This document shows positions 17,227 through 27,084 of a stretch of DNA of 64,000 bases, in pieces. This DNA is from an uncultured bacterium (GTDB lineage: Bacteria; DUMJ01). Both the position numbers and the translations under genes were made by a program. Below the pieces are notes generated by a model. That model ran no database searches and was not told where the DNA came from. It saw only the letters and a list, made by a program, of their open reading frames with translations. How positions within the stretch are numbered: the stretch's first letter is position 1; every line of letters starts with the position of its first letter. Location of the stretch: contig CALGNK010000027.1 in assembly GCA_937958695.1 (NCBI GenBank), positions 1 to 64,000 of the forward strand. The letters are read 5' to 3'.

Positions 17227-17723
17227 CTATCTGTCTTGAAAAATCTTCTAAAAAACAGAAGTATTATAATTCCGAAGATAGAGTTATATACACCTTGAGT
17301 TAACCCAAAATTTAATGCATCGTTAATAGTAAATATCCCTAACTTATTAACATATATTAGTAAAAAGCTGATAAAAAAATAGAGTATTGCAGCTAAAAAT
17401 ATTGAAGTTATTATGACCCACTTACCACTCCACAGCCTATAAAAAAATAGGTATACTATACCAAGAGAACCTATCAAGCTAAGTACATTAACCCCTGGAT
17501 TTATTCCCCTCCATATACTATCTACTAGCCCCATGATGACAACTAAAGGGGCTATCTCCAAAAATCCATTAGAAAAGATCATAAATACGGATATTACTAG
17601 AAGAAAATTGGGAAGTAAAGAATTAATAGAGAACATATTTGGATAAAAGATATTTAGAAAAGCGCCTAAAAGGAGCCAAATAATATTTATAAGTATCCTT
17701 ATTATCTTTTCTTTTAAATCCAT
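17223..17723 (-). CDS. mreD: Rod shape-determining protein MreD
   Basis: A 166-residue membrane protein with about five hydrophobic helices, the length and topology of MreD. Sequence conservation in this family is low; the call rests on position between mreC and mrdA plus helix pattern and segments such as NGFLEIAPLVVIMGLVDSIW. It helps link cytoplasmic MreB filaments to the PBP2-RodA synthase. It follows mreC by two bases and overlaps mrdA by four. Confidence 0.88.
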   Translation of the reverse strand: MDLKEKIIRILINIIWLLLGAFLNIFYPNMFSINSLLPNFLLVISVFMIFSNGFLEIAPLVVIMGLVDSIWRGINPGVNVLSLIGSLGIVYLFFYRLWSGKWVIITSIFLAAILYFFISFLLIYVNKLGIFTINDALNFGLTQGVYNSIFGIIILLFFRRFFKTDR

Positions 17724-17725
17724 CT

Positions 17726-18526
17726 TTATCTTACTATCCAGAGATAATATATACTAGAAAAATCAACAGAGGGTATAACAGTAATATCTAAAAAAGTCTC
17801 ACCTGGTTTATTATAAATATTGCTTATCTTTCCAACCACTATTCCCCCAGGGTATAATTCACTCGCTTCAGAAGTTACTATAACATCTCCCACCTTTATA
17901 TCTGCCCCAGTAGAGATATACTGTAAACTACAGGTTCCATCACCATTTCCTTTTAATACACCCATAACGTTATTTCGCAAGACTTTCACACTCACAGTGT
18001 TTCCAGGGTCTAGTATAAATAAGACCCTAGATGTATAATCACTAACAGAAATCACCTTACCAACCAAACCATTTTCATTTATTACAGCCATATTCGGTTT
18101 AACTCCGTCGATTTTCCCTCTATCCAAAAGAACAGTATTTAGCCATTGAGTTGGTTCTCTTCTTATCATCTTAGCCCCTATAAGGTTAAATCTCATGTTA
18201 CTCTCTTTAAAGCCAGAGCTAACTTCCAATCGCTTTAAAGTATTGATTTGATTATTAAGCATGTCTCTCTCTATTCTCAGTTTAGCTACTTCTACCTCTA
18301 AACGACTATTACGCTCAACAAGTCTATTCTGTTTTTGTAAGAACAAATATACAAACTGAATCCCATCCTCTATAGAATTCTTTGCCTTAGCAATAAGACC
18401 TCCAATATCTCTTATGAAGTTTAATATCCTCTCTACAGGATTTTCTCCTCTAGAACTTACCGTATCTATAAAGACTATCAAAAGACACAGGGATATTATT
18501 AAAAGGGTAATAAGAAGATTTTTCAG
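17726..18526 (-). CDS. mreC: Rod shape-determining protein MreC, CTG start
   Basis: A 266-residue bitopic protein of the elongasome. Layout: membrane anchor at about residues 2-19, coiled coil about 55-90, then two beta-barrel-like domains ([47 protein letters not shown]). The first TTG in frame (18481) starts inside the membrane helix. Upstream the frame encodes [19 protein letters not shown], the expected anchor, back to CTG at 18524-18526. That CTG overlaps the mreB stop as CTGA, the same geometry as the ATGA junctions nearby, and is preceded by AGGTGGAGGG. No ATG, GTG or TTG exists upstream of 18481 in frame, so CTG is the best start. Confidence 0.92.
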   Translation of the reverse strand: MKNLLITLLIISLCLLIVFIDTVSSRGENPVERILNFIRDIGGLIAKAKNSIEDGIQFVYLFLQKQNRLVERNSRLEVEVAKLRIERDMLNNQINTLKRLEVSSGFKESNMRFNLIGAKMIRREPTQWLNTVLLDRGKIDGVKPNMAVINENGLVGKVISVSDYTSRVLFILDPGNTVSVKVLRNNVMGVLKGNGDGTCSLQYISTGADIKVGDVIVTSEASELYPGGIVVGKISNIYNKPGETFLDITVIPSVDFSSIYYLWIVR

Positions 18527-19551
18527 AGCCCTCCACCTCTCCCCCTATAAGTAGTGACTCTCTTTAGTATATCAACCTCTTCTAGTATCTTTCCTGTCCC
18601 TAAGGCTACACAGGATAGTGGGTCATCAGCTACAAATACAGGCATCTCTGTTTCTTGAGACAAGATCTTATCAATCCCTTTAAGCAAAGCCCCTCCACCT
18701 GCAAGTATAATACCTCGCTCTACTATATCGCTTGCAAGTTCAGGTGGGGTTGCCTCTAAGGCAGATTTTACAGCATCAACAATAGCAGATACTACAGGCT
18801 GTAAAGCACTACGAATCTCTTCACTATTTACTTCTATAGTCTTAGGTAATCCAGTCAGAAGATCCCTACCCTTTATTTCTATCGTCATTTCAGTCTCTAA
18901 AGGATAGGCAGAACCTATCTTCATCTTGACCTCTTCCGCCGTTCTTTCTCCAATAAGTAAGTTATATTCTTTTTTTACATACTGTATAATAGCCTCATCC
19001 ATCTCGTCTCCTGCTATCCTTATAGACTTAGAGGTAACAATTCCACCCAATGAGATAACAGCTATCTCGGTAGTTCCTCCACCTATATCGACTATCATAC
19101 TACCCCTTGGTTCTGCTACGGGTAAACCTGCTCCTATAGCAGCTGCCATAGGTTCATCTACCAGATAGGCTTCTCTTGCTCCAGCCCTTAAAGCTGCGCT
19201 ATAGACAGCCCTCCTCTCAACTTCGGTACTACCGCTTGGAATCCCAATCACTACTCTCGGTCTTAAAAGACTTCTTTTCCCCTGAGCCTTACTTATAAAG
19301 TACTCTAGCATAGTCTGTGTTATCTCGAAATCTGCTATAACGCCATCTTTCATTGGTCTTATAGCTACAATGTCACTAGGGGTTCTCCCTAACATCTTTT
19401 TTGCCTCTTCTCCAACTGCTAAGACATCTGAGGAGCCTTTACTTACAGCTATAACTGTAGGCTCTCTTAGAACTATTCCTTTACCTCTTAAAAAGACGAC
19501 AGTATTCGATGTGCCAAGATCTATTCCAATATCTTTAGAAAAGATACTCAT
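18523..19551 (-). CDS. mreB: Rod shape-determining actin homolog MreB
   Basis: A 342-residue bacterial actin. Nucleotide-binding motifs are [20 protein letters not shown] (phosphate 1), [17 protein letters not shown] (phosphate 2) and [13 protein letters not shown] (adenosine motif). Full length for the family. It polymerises under the membrane and guides side-wall synthesis. The ATG overlaps the maf stop by four bases and its stop overlaps the mreC CTG start. Confidence 0.97.
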   Translation of the reverse strand: MSIFSKDIGIDLGTSNTVVFLRGKGIVLREPTVIAVSKGSSDVLAVGEEAKKMLGRTPSDIVAIRPMKDGVIADFEITQTMLEYFISKAQGKRSLLRPRVVIGIPSGSTEVERRAVYSAALRAGAREAYLVDEPMAAAIGAGLPVAEPRGSMIVDIGGGTTEIAVISLGGIVTSKSIRIAGDEMDEAIIQYVKKEYNLLIGERTAEEVKMKIGSAYPLETEMTIEIKGRDLLTGLPKTIEVNSEEIRSALQPVVSAIVDAVKSALEATPPELASDIVERGIILAGGGALLKGIDKILSQETEMPVFVADDPLSCVALGTGKILEEVDILKRVTTYRGRGGGL

Positions 19552-20132
19552 ATCTCCTCCTCTAGCAAAAGATGTTTAAGGACTCCCATAATCCTTTCTA
19601 TAGGAAGCCCCATTACATTATAATAACATCCCCTTATATACTCTATAAAATTACTACCATATCCCTGTATAGCATAAGCTCCCGCTTTATCCATATATTC
19701 CTCTCTGTTTAAGTAGTTTTCAATATCTTCGTCTTTTAATCTACGAAACTTCACTGCAGTGATAACAGCCTCTGAAATCAATCGCTTACTTTTACCATCT
19801 ATGATAGTAAACCCAGTAATTACTCTATGAATTCTGCCAGACAGTAACCTTAGCATATCTTTTGCTGAATCTCTCCCAGTAGGCTTTCCAAGTACTAGCC
19901 CAGAAATCTCAACTATCGTATCTACACCAAGGACAAAAACTTCTTTTACCTTTTTACTTATCTCACTAGCCTTTAACATAGAGACTCTCTTTGCAAAAGT
20001 TATAGGGTCTTCCCCTAGCAGAGGTTCGGGTTCTTCTATATTACTCGGCAATACCTCGAAGTCTATCCCTACCTTATTTAAGAGTTCTATCCTTCTAGGA
20101 GAACTAGAGGCTAAAATAAGCTTCGTTTTCAT
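19548..20132 (-). CDS. maf: Maf family nucleotide pyrophosphatase (dTTP/UTP type)
   Basis: A 194-residue Maf protein with the N-terminal [14 protein letters not shown], the central [18 protein letters not shown] and RHR-type segment [12 protein letters not shown], and [20 protein letters not shown]. These house-cleaning enzymes hydrolyse non-canonical and pyrimidine nucleoside triphosphates and have been linked to septum control. It is commonly the gene before mreB, as here, and overlaps it by four bases. Confidence 0.93.
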   Translation of the reverse strand: MKTKLILASSSPRRIELLNKVGIDFEVLPSNIEEPEPLLGEDPITFAKRVSMLKASEISKKVKEVFVLGVDTIVEISGLVLGKPTGRDSAKDMLRLLSGRIHRVITGFTIIDGKSKRLISEAVITAVKFRRLKDEDIENYLNREEYMDKAGAYAIQGYGSNFIEYIRGCYYNVMGLPIERIMGVLKHLLLEEEI

Positions 20133-20620
20133 AGTCTTAACTTCAAAATATAAGAAGATATCATTCCTATAATAATCCCTGTTATGACACCTAAGATGGA
20201 TAATATAGGGAAAAGATATAGAACATCTTTAGTATTCATAAGGATACTCACTGTTAACAACTGCGCTAATATATGCATAAAGGCCCCAAAAGAACTTACA
20301 GATATAGGGGAGAGGTCTCTACCCAAAATGCTATAGGCTAATGACATCCCAGTTACACTGGCTATAGCACCGCTCAGTGAGATATAAAAAGTTATAGAAA
20401 GTAGAGTACCTAGAAAGATAGATAGTATTATAACCCTAGATATAGAAAGTAGTAAGCTGTCAATAAATCCATCAGAGTATAGAACCACTACGTTTACTAT
20501 GTTTGCCAATCCCAATTTTACTCCTGGTACGGGCAATGGGGGCAAGATACTTTCTATTAATCCTAGTATAAGACCTAATGCCAACATTAGAGATAATCTT
20601 ACTAGTTTTCTATTTCCCAT
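20129..20620 (-). CDS. Gx transporter family membrane protein (heptaprenyl diphosphate synthase component I-like / EetB-like)
   Basis: A 163-residue protein with about five membrane helices and the family text PGVKLGLANIVNVVVLY. Homologs are annotated as heptaprenyl diphosphate synthase component I or Gx transporter; a related protein, EetB, belongs to flavin-based extracellular electron transfer loci. I start at ATG 20620 (GNRKLVRLSL) because a longer reading from 20662 begins inside apbE without support, while AAGGATAGG precedes this ATG. It overlaps the apbE stop. With apbE and rnfB just upstream, a membrane redox role is plausible but unproven; quinone side-chain synthesis is the alternative. 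Confidence 0.75.
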   Translation of the reverse strand: MGNRKLVRLSLMLALGLILGLIESILPPLPVPGVKLGLANIVNVVVLYSDGFIDSLLLSISRVIILSIFLGTLLSITFYISLSGAIASVTGMSLAYSILGRDLSPISVSSFGAFMHILAQLLTVSILMNTKDVLYLFPILSILGVITGIIIGMISSYILKLRL

Positions 20621-21638
20621 ACAATCTAAACCTATCCTTAAGATTATCAGACACAAAGACATTACCTTTTGAATCCACTATTACAACACCTATACCTAAT
20701 TCCTCGGCTAAGTACAAACCTTCCTTGGGACCCAATACAAATATAGCTGTAGACAGAGCATCCGCCTCAACTGCACTTTTACTTACAACGGTAACACTTT
20801 TACAGAATTTTGAAGGATACCCAGTTTTAGGATCCAATAGATGATGATATTTAACCCCATCCTTCATAAAATAACGTTCATAATCACCAGAAGTGGCAAC
20901 TGCCAAACCAGACTCCAGATAGAGAACTCCAAGGATATCCTTATTTCCAGTAGGATCTTTTATACCTATCCTCCATACCCTCTTAGGATCCTTCTCCACT
21001 GTTTTTATCGTTCCACCTGCGTTTATAATAGCTCTCTTTACACCTTTATTCTTTAAAAACTCATAGACCTTGTCTACAGCATAACCTTTTGCTATCCCTC
21101 CAAGGTCTAAGAACATTCCTTTCTTGACTAGTTCTACTTTTGAATCATATATCTTTATATCTTTGTAATTTACTAACTTTAACTTATCTTTTATTTCCCT
21201 ATCATCAGGAACCCTATAATTACCATCTGTAAAGCCCCACTCTCTAGTTAAAGCACCTATAGTTATATCAAATGCCCCTTTAGTAAGCTCTGATATTCTT
21301 ATCGACTCTTTTAATAACTCTAATGTGTCTTCTGAAATCTTTACAGGGTTTATACCTGCAGAAATATTAATCTTAGCTATATCACTTGAGCTAATATTTA
21401 CATCAAACTTATTCTGCAGAGATTGCATTATCTCTATCCCTTCATTTGCTATCAAATCCTTTTTACAAGTATCCTCTATCTCTATAGTTACTAATGTATC
21501 CATCAAAAAGGCTGTTACCTTGGTAATTTTAGGGAATAGTTCCGTATACCTCCAATATAAAACTAAAACTATTAGTACTCCTACTATTACAATAAAAAAG
21601 CTTTTTATACGACGAGGTGCATAACATGGACTGGACAC
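20610..21638 (-). CDS. apbE: FAD:protein FMN transferase ApbE
   Basis: A 342-residue flavin transferase that attaches FMN covalently to Thr/Ser of membrane or extracytoplasmic redox proteins. Family features: FDITIGALTREWGF, LDLGGIAKGYAVDKV, INAGGTIKTV, HHLLDPKTGYPS and VEADALSTAIFVLG. An N-terminal membrane anchor (about 13-29) places the enzyme outside the membrane; there is no lipobox. The start is GTG 21638, overlapping rnfB by 34 bases, with GGAG 13 bases upstream; ATA 21607, overlapping the rnfB stop, is a less likely alternative. The usual client RnfG/RnfD is not in the window. Confidence 0.92.
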   Translation of the reverse strand: MSSPCYAPRRIKSFFIVIVGVLIVLVLYWRYTELFPKITKVTAFLMDTLVTIEIEDTCKKDLIANEGIEIMQSLQNKFDVNISSSDIAKINISAGINPVKISEDTLELLKESIRISELTKGAFDITIGALTREWGFTDGNYRVPDDREIKDKLKLVNYKDIKIYDSKVELVKKGMFLDLGGIAKGYAVDKVYEFLKNKGVKRAIINAGGTIKTVEKDPKRVWRIGIKDPTGNKDILGVLYLESGLAVATSGDYERYFMKDGVKYHHLLDPKTGYPSKFCKSVTVVSKSAVEADALSTAIFVLGPKEGLYLAEELGIGVVIVDSKGNVFVSDNLKDRFRLYGK

Positions 21639-22399
21639 TTTTCAACACAGGCTCCACAGGCTATACACTTCTCCTGGTCTATCACAGGCCAATTGTTCTC
21701 CATCTTTATTGCCCCAACAGGACAAACCCTTGCACACATCCCACACTTTATACATCCTGCACTACATACCTTTCTAGTATCTCTCCCAGATAGCTCTCTA
21801 GCATTGCAGGCTACTATGACCTTGGTATTTTTTGGTACTAGGGCAAAGAGATGTCTAGGACAGACCTGAACACAGATACCGCAGGTCTTACATTTGAGAT
21901 AATCTATCTTCGGAAGTCCATCCTCTCCCATACTTAGGGCAGAGAACGGACAACTTTTAACACAGGTTCCTCCTCCAAGACAACCATAAGGGCATGAGAT
22001 ATCACCACCCCATAAGATAGAACGTATATTACAGTCCTCTATACCCATATAGTCAAATTTTCTAATAGCTTTATCCCTTGTCCCAGAACAGAATAATACT
22101 AGCTTTGTTTCCTGAAGAGAAGGGGCTTCCAAGCCAAGAATAGAAGCTATCTCTCTTGCGGTGCTTTCTCCTCCTACCGGACAACTATTTACAGGTGCAT
22201 CCCCTCTGTATATTGCCTCTGCTAATCCATCGCATCCAGGATATCCACATGCACCACAGTTAGTCCCAGGGAGAGCCTCTCTAATTCTCTTTTGTAACTC
22301 TGAAGTTTCAACATAGAAGACCTTGTGAGCTAAAGAGAGTAAAGTTCCAACCCCTGCACCAATTACTCCTAATATTAAAGTAGGCACCAGTATGTTCAT
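21605..22399 (-). CDS. rnfB: RnfB-like iron-sulfur electron transfer protein
   Basis: A 264-residue protein with an N-terminal membrane helix, then the RnfB-type cluster GTNCGACGYPGCDGLAEAIY, and further ferredoxin motifs CLGGGTCVKSCPF, CKTCGICVQVCPRH, CIKCGMCARVCPV and CIACGACVEKCPV. RnfB is normally the cytoplasmic ferredoxin-accepting subunit of the Rnf complex. Here rnfC, D, G, E and A are missing, so it is an orphan next to apbE. It lies three bases after aspS. Confidence 0.9.
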   Translation of the reverse strand: MNILVPTLILGVIGAGVGTLLSLAHKVFYVETSELQKRIREALPGTNCGACGYPGCDGLAEAIYRGDAPVNSCPVGGESTAREIASILGLEAPSLQETKLVLFCSGTRDKAIRKFDYMGIEDCNIRSILWGGDISCPYGCLGGGTCVKSCPFSALSMGEDGLPKIDYLKCKTCGICVQVCPRHLFALVPKNTKVIVACNARELSGRDTRKVCSAGCIKCGMCARVCPVGAIKMENNWPVIDQEKCIACGACVEKCPVHVMHLVV

Positions 22400-22402
22400 A
22401 GA

Positions 22403-24157
22403 TTATTCCTCCTTTTTCACCAAGATGCCAAGCTCGTCTAGTTGTCTATCTTCTACATCCGAAGGAGCCTCTGTCAAAGGACAAAAGGCACTCTGTGTCT
22501 TTGGAAATGCAAGAATCTCTCTTATACTCTCTTCACCTGCCATAATAGCAATTATCCTATCTAACCCTAGAGCTATACCACCGTGAGGTGGCGCTCCATA
22601 AGAAAGAGCCTCTAATAAGAAACCAAACTTTTTATAAGAGGTAGCTTCATCTAACCCTAGAATAGAGAATATCTTCTTTTGCATCTCCGGTTCACTATTT
22701 CTTATGCTACCACTTCCAAGCTCTACACCATTTAGAACTAGGTCATACGCATTTGCCCTTACCTTTAGAGGATCGACGTCTAAAAGGTTAATATCTTCTC
22801 TCTTAGGGGAGGTGAATGGATGATGTTCAGCCTCTATCCTGTTTTCTTCCTTATTAAATGAAAATAGTGGAAAATCTACTATCCAGACAAAGGCATACTG
22901 GACATTTGGTTGAAAGAATCTCTTATTTACTTCCAGTCTAAATCTTCCCATCGTCTCCCTTGCAACCTTAGGTTCATCAGCTATAAATAGTAGCAAGTCT
23001 CCATCTGTAGCGCCTGTAAGCTTCTTTAATTCCTCTATAATGCCATCACTTAATAGTTTAACAAATGGTCCTCTAAGTTCCTCTTGAAGACTAAGCCAAG
23101 CCAGACCCTTTGCACCAAGAGCCTTAGCAGACTCAGTTAATTCATCTATAACCTTTCTTGTTATATCTTGTCCCTTTGGTATCTTTAGGGCTATCACTTC
23201 TTTGCCCTGGAAAGGAGGAAATGGGATAAGATTTGCTACGCTAGACACATCATAGAGAATTGTATCATATCTAAGATCAGGTTTATCTGTCCCATACTTA
23301 ATATAAGCCTCTTGATATGACATCCTGGGAAATGGTAAAGAAAGTTCTACATTCAAAACCTCTTTAAACATTGAATACATAAGGCCTTCTACTATACTAA
23401 AAATATCTTCCTCATCTATAAACGAAGCTTCTATATCTATCTGAGTAAACTCTGGCTGTCTATCAGCTCTGAGGTCTTCATCCCTAAAACATCTGGCTAT
23501 CTGGAAATATCTATCTATACCTGCCACCATAAGCATCTGTTTAAAGAGTTGAGGTGATTGAGGTAGGGCATAGAACTTTCCCTTATGAATCCTACTAGGA
23601 ACTAGGTAATCCCTAGCTCCTTCAGGAGTACTCCTAGTAAGTATAGGCGTCTCTACCTCCCAAAAACCGTTATTAGAAAGATACCTTCTAACTGTCTGCG
23701 TAGCTTTATGTCTTAACTCTATATTTTTCTGGAGCCTTGGTCTTCTTAGGTCTAAGAATCTATATTTCAACCTGATATATTCATCAACCTTCTCTTCTTC
23801 ATTGACATTGAAAGGTAAGGTCTTAGATTTAGAGAAGACCTTTATTTTATCTACTAAGACCTCAATCTCTCCAGTAGAGATCTTTGGATTCTCAGAACCA
23901 GTAGGTCTTCTAACTATCTGACCCCTTACTCCTATAACCCATTCATTCTTTAACTCTTGGGCTATATCGAAGGCATCTTTACTATGTACCGGATCAAAAA
24001 CAAGCTGTATAATACCAGTTCTATCCCTTAGGTCTATAAATATTAACCCTCCGTGGTCTCTACGTCTATGAACCCACCCATTTAAAGCTACCTCTTTTCC
24101 AATATCCTTTACTCCGAAATTTCCACAGTAATCTGTCCTTTTAAACTCTTTCTCCAA
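22403..24157 (-). CDS. aspS: Aspartyl-tRNA synthetase, bacterial type
   Basis: A 584-residue class II synthetase charging tRNA-Asp. An OB-fold anticodon domain (GWVHRRRDHGGLIFIDLRDR) is followed by the catalytic domain with motif 2 FRDEDLRADRQPEFTQ and motif 3 GGIALGLDRI. A bacterial GAD insertion of normal size lies between them. The start is TTG 24157, supported by GGAGGT eight bases upstream; it overlaps hisS by 17 bases. HisS-AspS pairs are common in Firmicutes-like genomes. Whether it is discriminating or also charges tRNA-Asn cannot be told here. Confidence 0.96.
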   Translation of the reverse strand: MEKEFKRTDYCGNFGVKDIGKEVALNGWVHRRRDHGGLIFIDLRDRTGIIQLVFDPVHSKDAFDIAQELKNEWVIGVRGQIVRRPTGSENPKISTGEIEVLVDKIKVFSKSKTLPFNVNEEEKVDEYIRLKYRFLDLRRPRLQKNIELRHKATQTVRRYLSNNGFWEVETPILTRSTPEGARDYLVPSRIHKGKFYALPQSPQLFKQMLMVAGIDRYFQIARCFRDEDLRADRQPEFTQIDIEASFIDEEDIFSIVEGLMYSMFKEVLNVELSLPFPRMSYQEAYIKYGTDKPDLRYDTILYDVSSVANLIPFPPFQGKEVIALKIPKGQDITRKVIDELTESAKALGAKGLAWLSLQEELRGPFVKLLSDGIIEELKKLTGATDGDLLLFIADEPKVARETMGRFRLEVNKRFFQPNVQYAFVWIVDFPLFSFNKEENRIEAEHHPFTSPKREDINLLDVDPLKVRANAYDLVLNGVELGSGSIRNSEPEMQKKIFSILGLDEATSYKKFGFLLEALSYGAPPHGGIALGLDRIIAIMAGEESIREILAFPKTQSAFCPLTEAPSDVEDRQLDELGILVKKEE

Positions 24158-25400
24158 TTATAGATACCTCCAATTTATCCAAACCTATCTCTTCCTGTTC
24201 TCCTGTAGTCATATCTTTAAGAATAACTTTATCATTGGCTAAAAGATCTTCTCTCATTATTATAGACTTCTTAGCCTTACTTCTATCCGCCTCTTTAAGC
24301 TGAGATTTCAAATTTTTAGCTGTATAGCTTATTTCCACTATAAAACCTTGATCTCTTAAGAGTTTACTAAGCATTATAGCCTTAGTAACTAGAATAACAT
24401 CGTAGATAATAAAATAATCTGGAACATCTTCTTCCTCAATCAGGAGTCCTCTATCCCGAAGGATATTTACAAGTCTCTCCATACCAATTGCAAAACCTAT
24501 CCCTGGTAAATCAGGACCTCCTAAATCTTTTATAAGCCCATCATATCTTCCTCCTCCCCCAATAGATAGATCAAGTCCAGATACAGTTACCTCAAATGTT
24601 GTTTTCGTATAATAATCCAAACCTCTAACTAATCTAGTGTCCAGAATATATCTAACATCAAGAGAGTCTAAAACAGATCTTACATTTTCAAAATGTACTC
24701 TACAGTCATTACATAGATAGTCTAATATAGAAGGGGCTTTTACAACTACTCTCTTACATCCTTCAACCTTGCAGTCAAGTATCCTAAGAGGATTATTTTC
24801 TAGTCTAACTTTGCAATCCTCACATAATTCATCTAAATATGGGGTAAAAAACTCTCTTAGGGCTTTAGAATATTCCGATCTACATTTAGGACATCCTACA
24901 CTATTTAGTAGCAGGATGGTATCATTTAACCCTAGCTCCTTAAAGAATTCAAGTAAAAGTATTATTACTTCTACATCTAAAATGTATGATGACTCTCCTA
25001 AAGCCTCTATACCTATTTGATGGAACTCTCTCTGTCTACCAGCTTGAGGTCTGTCATATCTAAACATGTCTCCTATATAGTAGAATTTAGCAACCTTTCC
25101 AGGCACATAAAGGTTATTCTCCAGAAATGCTCTTACAACAGGAGCAGTACCTTCTGGTCTTAGAGCTACAAGCCTATCTCCTCTATCCTTAAAGACATAC
25201 ATCTCTTTTCTAACTATGTCGCTCTCTTCCCCAACAGTTCTGACAAACATCTCTGCAGGTTCTATTATAGGAGTCTCTATCTCCTTATAGTTATACCTTC
25301 TAAACAGTTCTCTAGCTTTATCTTCTATTCTTCTCCAACTTTTAACTTCTTCAGGGAGTATATCCCTAACTCCTCTAAGCGATGTATATTTTGGCTTCAT
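24141..25400 (-). CDS. hisS: Histidyl-tRNA synthetase
   Basis: A 419-residue class II synthetase. It shows SLRGVRDILPEE at the N-terminus, RYDRPQAGRQREFHQIG (motif 2 region), VRGLDYYTKTTFEV (histidine A) and GIGFAIGMERL (motif 3). The C-terminal anticodon-binding domain is intact. ATG start at 25400. A 38-base gap separates it from sepF, one of the wider gaps in this block. Confidence 0.96.
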   Translation of the reverse strand: MKPKYTSLRGVRDILPEEVKSWRRIEDKARELFRRYNYKEIETPIIEPAEMFVRTVGEESDIVRKEMYVFKDRGDRLVALRPEGTAPVVRAFLENNLYVPGKVAKFYYIGDMFRYDRPQAGRQREFHQIGIEALGESSYILDVEVIILLLEFFKELGLNDTILLLNSVGCPKCRSEYSKALREFFTPYLDELCEDCKVRLENNPLRILDCKVEGCKRVVVKAPSILDYLCNDCRVHFENVRSVLDSLDVRYILDTRLVRGLDYYTKTTFEVTVSGLDLSIGGGGRYDGLIKDLGGPDLPGIGFAIGMERLVNILRDRGLLIEEEDVPDYFIIYDVILVTKAIMLSKLLRDQGFIVEISYTAKNLKSQLKEADRSKAKKSIIMREDLLANDKVILKDMTTGEQEEIGLDKLEVSIIGERV

Positions 25401-25438
25401 AAAACTACAATATCCTCCATAAATAATCTACTGAGATA

Positions 25439-25852
25439 TTATAACACATTCCTAGGATTGCTAGGTGGATAGAGAGTTTGACCTGAAGTACTATCTTCAA
25501 CCTCTACTCCTCTTGGAACAGCTAAAAAAACATAATCTCCAACTTTCTGTAAATTCCCTTCCAAGGCATATACTGCACCGCTTACAAAATCTAAAGCCCT
25601 TACTGCTTCACTTCTATCAGCAGATTCAAAATTAACCACTACTATCTTACCTGCCTTAACTTCATCTATAACCCTTCTAACTTCATCATAGTTATTCAGT
25701 CCATATATAAATACAGTAACCGTTTCTCGCTCCTTAGAAGATATAGAAAATATACCTTTACGGATCTTTTTATCTGACTCTAAATCAAGGAAATCTTCTT
25801 CTTCGTCTATAATTCCAAACATCCTCTTAAAAAAATTTCCTATTCTAGACAT
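25439..25852 (-). CDS. sepF: Cell division protein SepF
   Basis: A 137-residue SepF with an N-terminal membrane-binding helix (MSRIGNFFKRMFGI), an acidic linker and the C-terminal polymerising domain (KIVVVNFESADRSEAVRALD, LQKVGDYVFLAVP). SepF tethers FtsZ to the membrane and is typical of Gram-positives, Cyanobacteria and some deep lineages. AGGAGGGG precedes the ATG. It has its own likely promoter in the 59-base gap upstream. It coexists with FtsA, the other FtsZ anchor. Confidence 0.93.
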   Translation of the reverse strand: MSRIGNFFKRMFGIIDEEEDFLDLESDKKIRKGIFSISSKERETVTVFIYGLNNYDEVRRVIDEVKAGKIVVVNFESADRSEAVRALDFVSGAVYALEGNLQKVGDYVFLAVPRGVEVEDSTSGQTLYPPSNPRNVL

Positions 25853-25890
25853 ATTCCCCTCCTATCAAAGAGATAAAACCTTAATAAAAG

Positions 25891-25899
25891 ATTATAGCA
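25891..25899 (-). promoter_or_regulatory. Extended -10 promoter before sepF
   Basis: On the minus strand the gap before sepF holds TGCTATAAT, an extended -10 element (TG, one base, TATAAT). No good -35 box is visible, which extended -10 promoters tolerate. It would give sepF-hisS-aspS and later genes transcription independent of the mraZ promoter 18 kb upstream. Confidence 0.5.
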
Positions 25900-25911
25900 C
25901 TACTAATATTT

Positions 25912-27084
25912 TTAATCTACAAACAAAAGCTCACCTTTATTTATATTATCTATAACTACCTCCTTCTCATTCCCTCCCAAGATATCAACGAATCTTTTCT
26001 CTATAGAGTTACTGTTAACTACATAGACAAAGTATCTATCCCCTTCTTGTTTTATCAGACTTTTAGGCACTACTAAACCCTCTATAGTTCCGACATTTAT
26101 ATTTAATGAAACATACTTTGGTCCTATATAGTAAGAACTCTTTATCTTACATAACCACAGCTCCTTAGGATACTTACTTATCCATTTGATAAATTCGATA
26201 CTTACACCTTTTCCATCTAAATTTAACTTATAATTATTATGCTCAATAGGGGATTTACCATCAAGGGATACTTCAAGAAGGATGAATTGTTCCAAGTTAT
26301 CGATAACCTTAGCAATAACTTCTCCCTTTCTAACAGAATCACCATCATTTATAACTTTAGATTCCTTTAGAAGGGAATCTACATTTATATTATCTCCAAC
26401 TCCTTTTTCTATTATAGTACTTCTTACATCCTCCCTGCTATCTATGCTAAAAGAAACTAACCCCGAAGTATCAGATATTACTTTGATATTAGAGGATATT
26501 GCATTCTGCCTCAAACTGGCCAGTTTACTTAACTTTTCTTCTTTTAATACCTTTAGCTCCTTTGTTAAATTTGTTATTTCACCCTTTAAAGAATTAATTC
26601 TGCTATTTAACTCACCAATTCTAATCAAAACTTCAGCAATGTCCTGTTTATTTGCAACTAGACTGTTTAGGAGTTTACTCTCTTTATTTAAATCATTATA
26701 AATCTCTTCTATCTTTTTTTTCTTATCTGTTATTACATTATTCTTTTCCTTTATAATGTCATCATAGTAAGATATTACACTATCAACCTCTCTGGTATAA
26801 TTTTTATAATCCTCAGTAGTTGGAAAGATAATAGCTATAGTATCCCCTTTTGCTATCCTTGTAGAATTATCCTTCACCCTCATTATTATCCCGCTTACTG
26901 GACTTTCTATAACCCTTTCTCTATAGAGCACCACCCCCTTAGCACTAACAATCCTTTGAATAGTCTGAGAGGAAGGAGAAAATGTCTCTAGGGTATACTC
27001 CCATACATTAGGTTGAACAAAGCATATATAAGCAATTATACCGATAAAGATTCTAGTCAATGTAGTCTTAAATATTCCTTTCAT
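25912..27084 (-). CDS. HlyD-like membrane fusion protein
   Basis: A 390-residue protein with an N-terminal membrane helix (about 8-24), a first biotinyl-lipoyl half near SPVSGIIMRVKDNS, a long coiled coil (about 105-200) and a second barrel part (GDSVRKGEVIAKVIDNLEQF, then GTIEGLVVPKSLIKQ). This is the layout of HlyD-type periplasmic adaptors. Similar genes sit before sepF in some Clostridia-like genomes, with no transporter beside them, so a role at the division envelope rather than export is possible. Function unknown. It overlaps the upstream radical SAM gene by four bases. Confidence 0.7.
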   Translation of the reverse strand: MKGIFKTTLTRIFIGIIAYICFVQPNVWEYTLETFSPSSQTIQRIVSAKGVVLYRERVIESPVSGIIMRVKDNSTRIAKGDTIAIIFPTTEDYKNYTREVDSVISYYDDIIKEKNNVITDKKKKIEEIYNDLNKESKLLNSLVANKQDIAEVLIRIGELNSRINSLKGEITNLTKELKVLKEEKLSKLASLRQNAISSNIKVISDTSGLVSFSIDSREDVRSTIIEKGVGDNINVDSLLKESKVINDGDSVRKGEVIAKVIDNLEQFILLEVSLDGKSPIEHNNYKLNLDGKGVSIEFIKWISKYPKELWLCKIKSSYYIGPKYVSLNINVGTIEGLVVPKSLIKQEGDRYFVYVVNSNSIEKRFVDILGGNEKEVVIDNINKGELLFVD

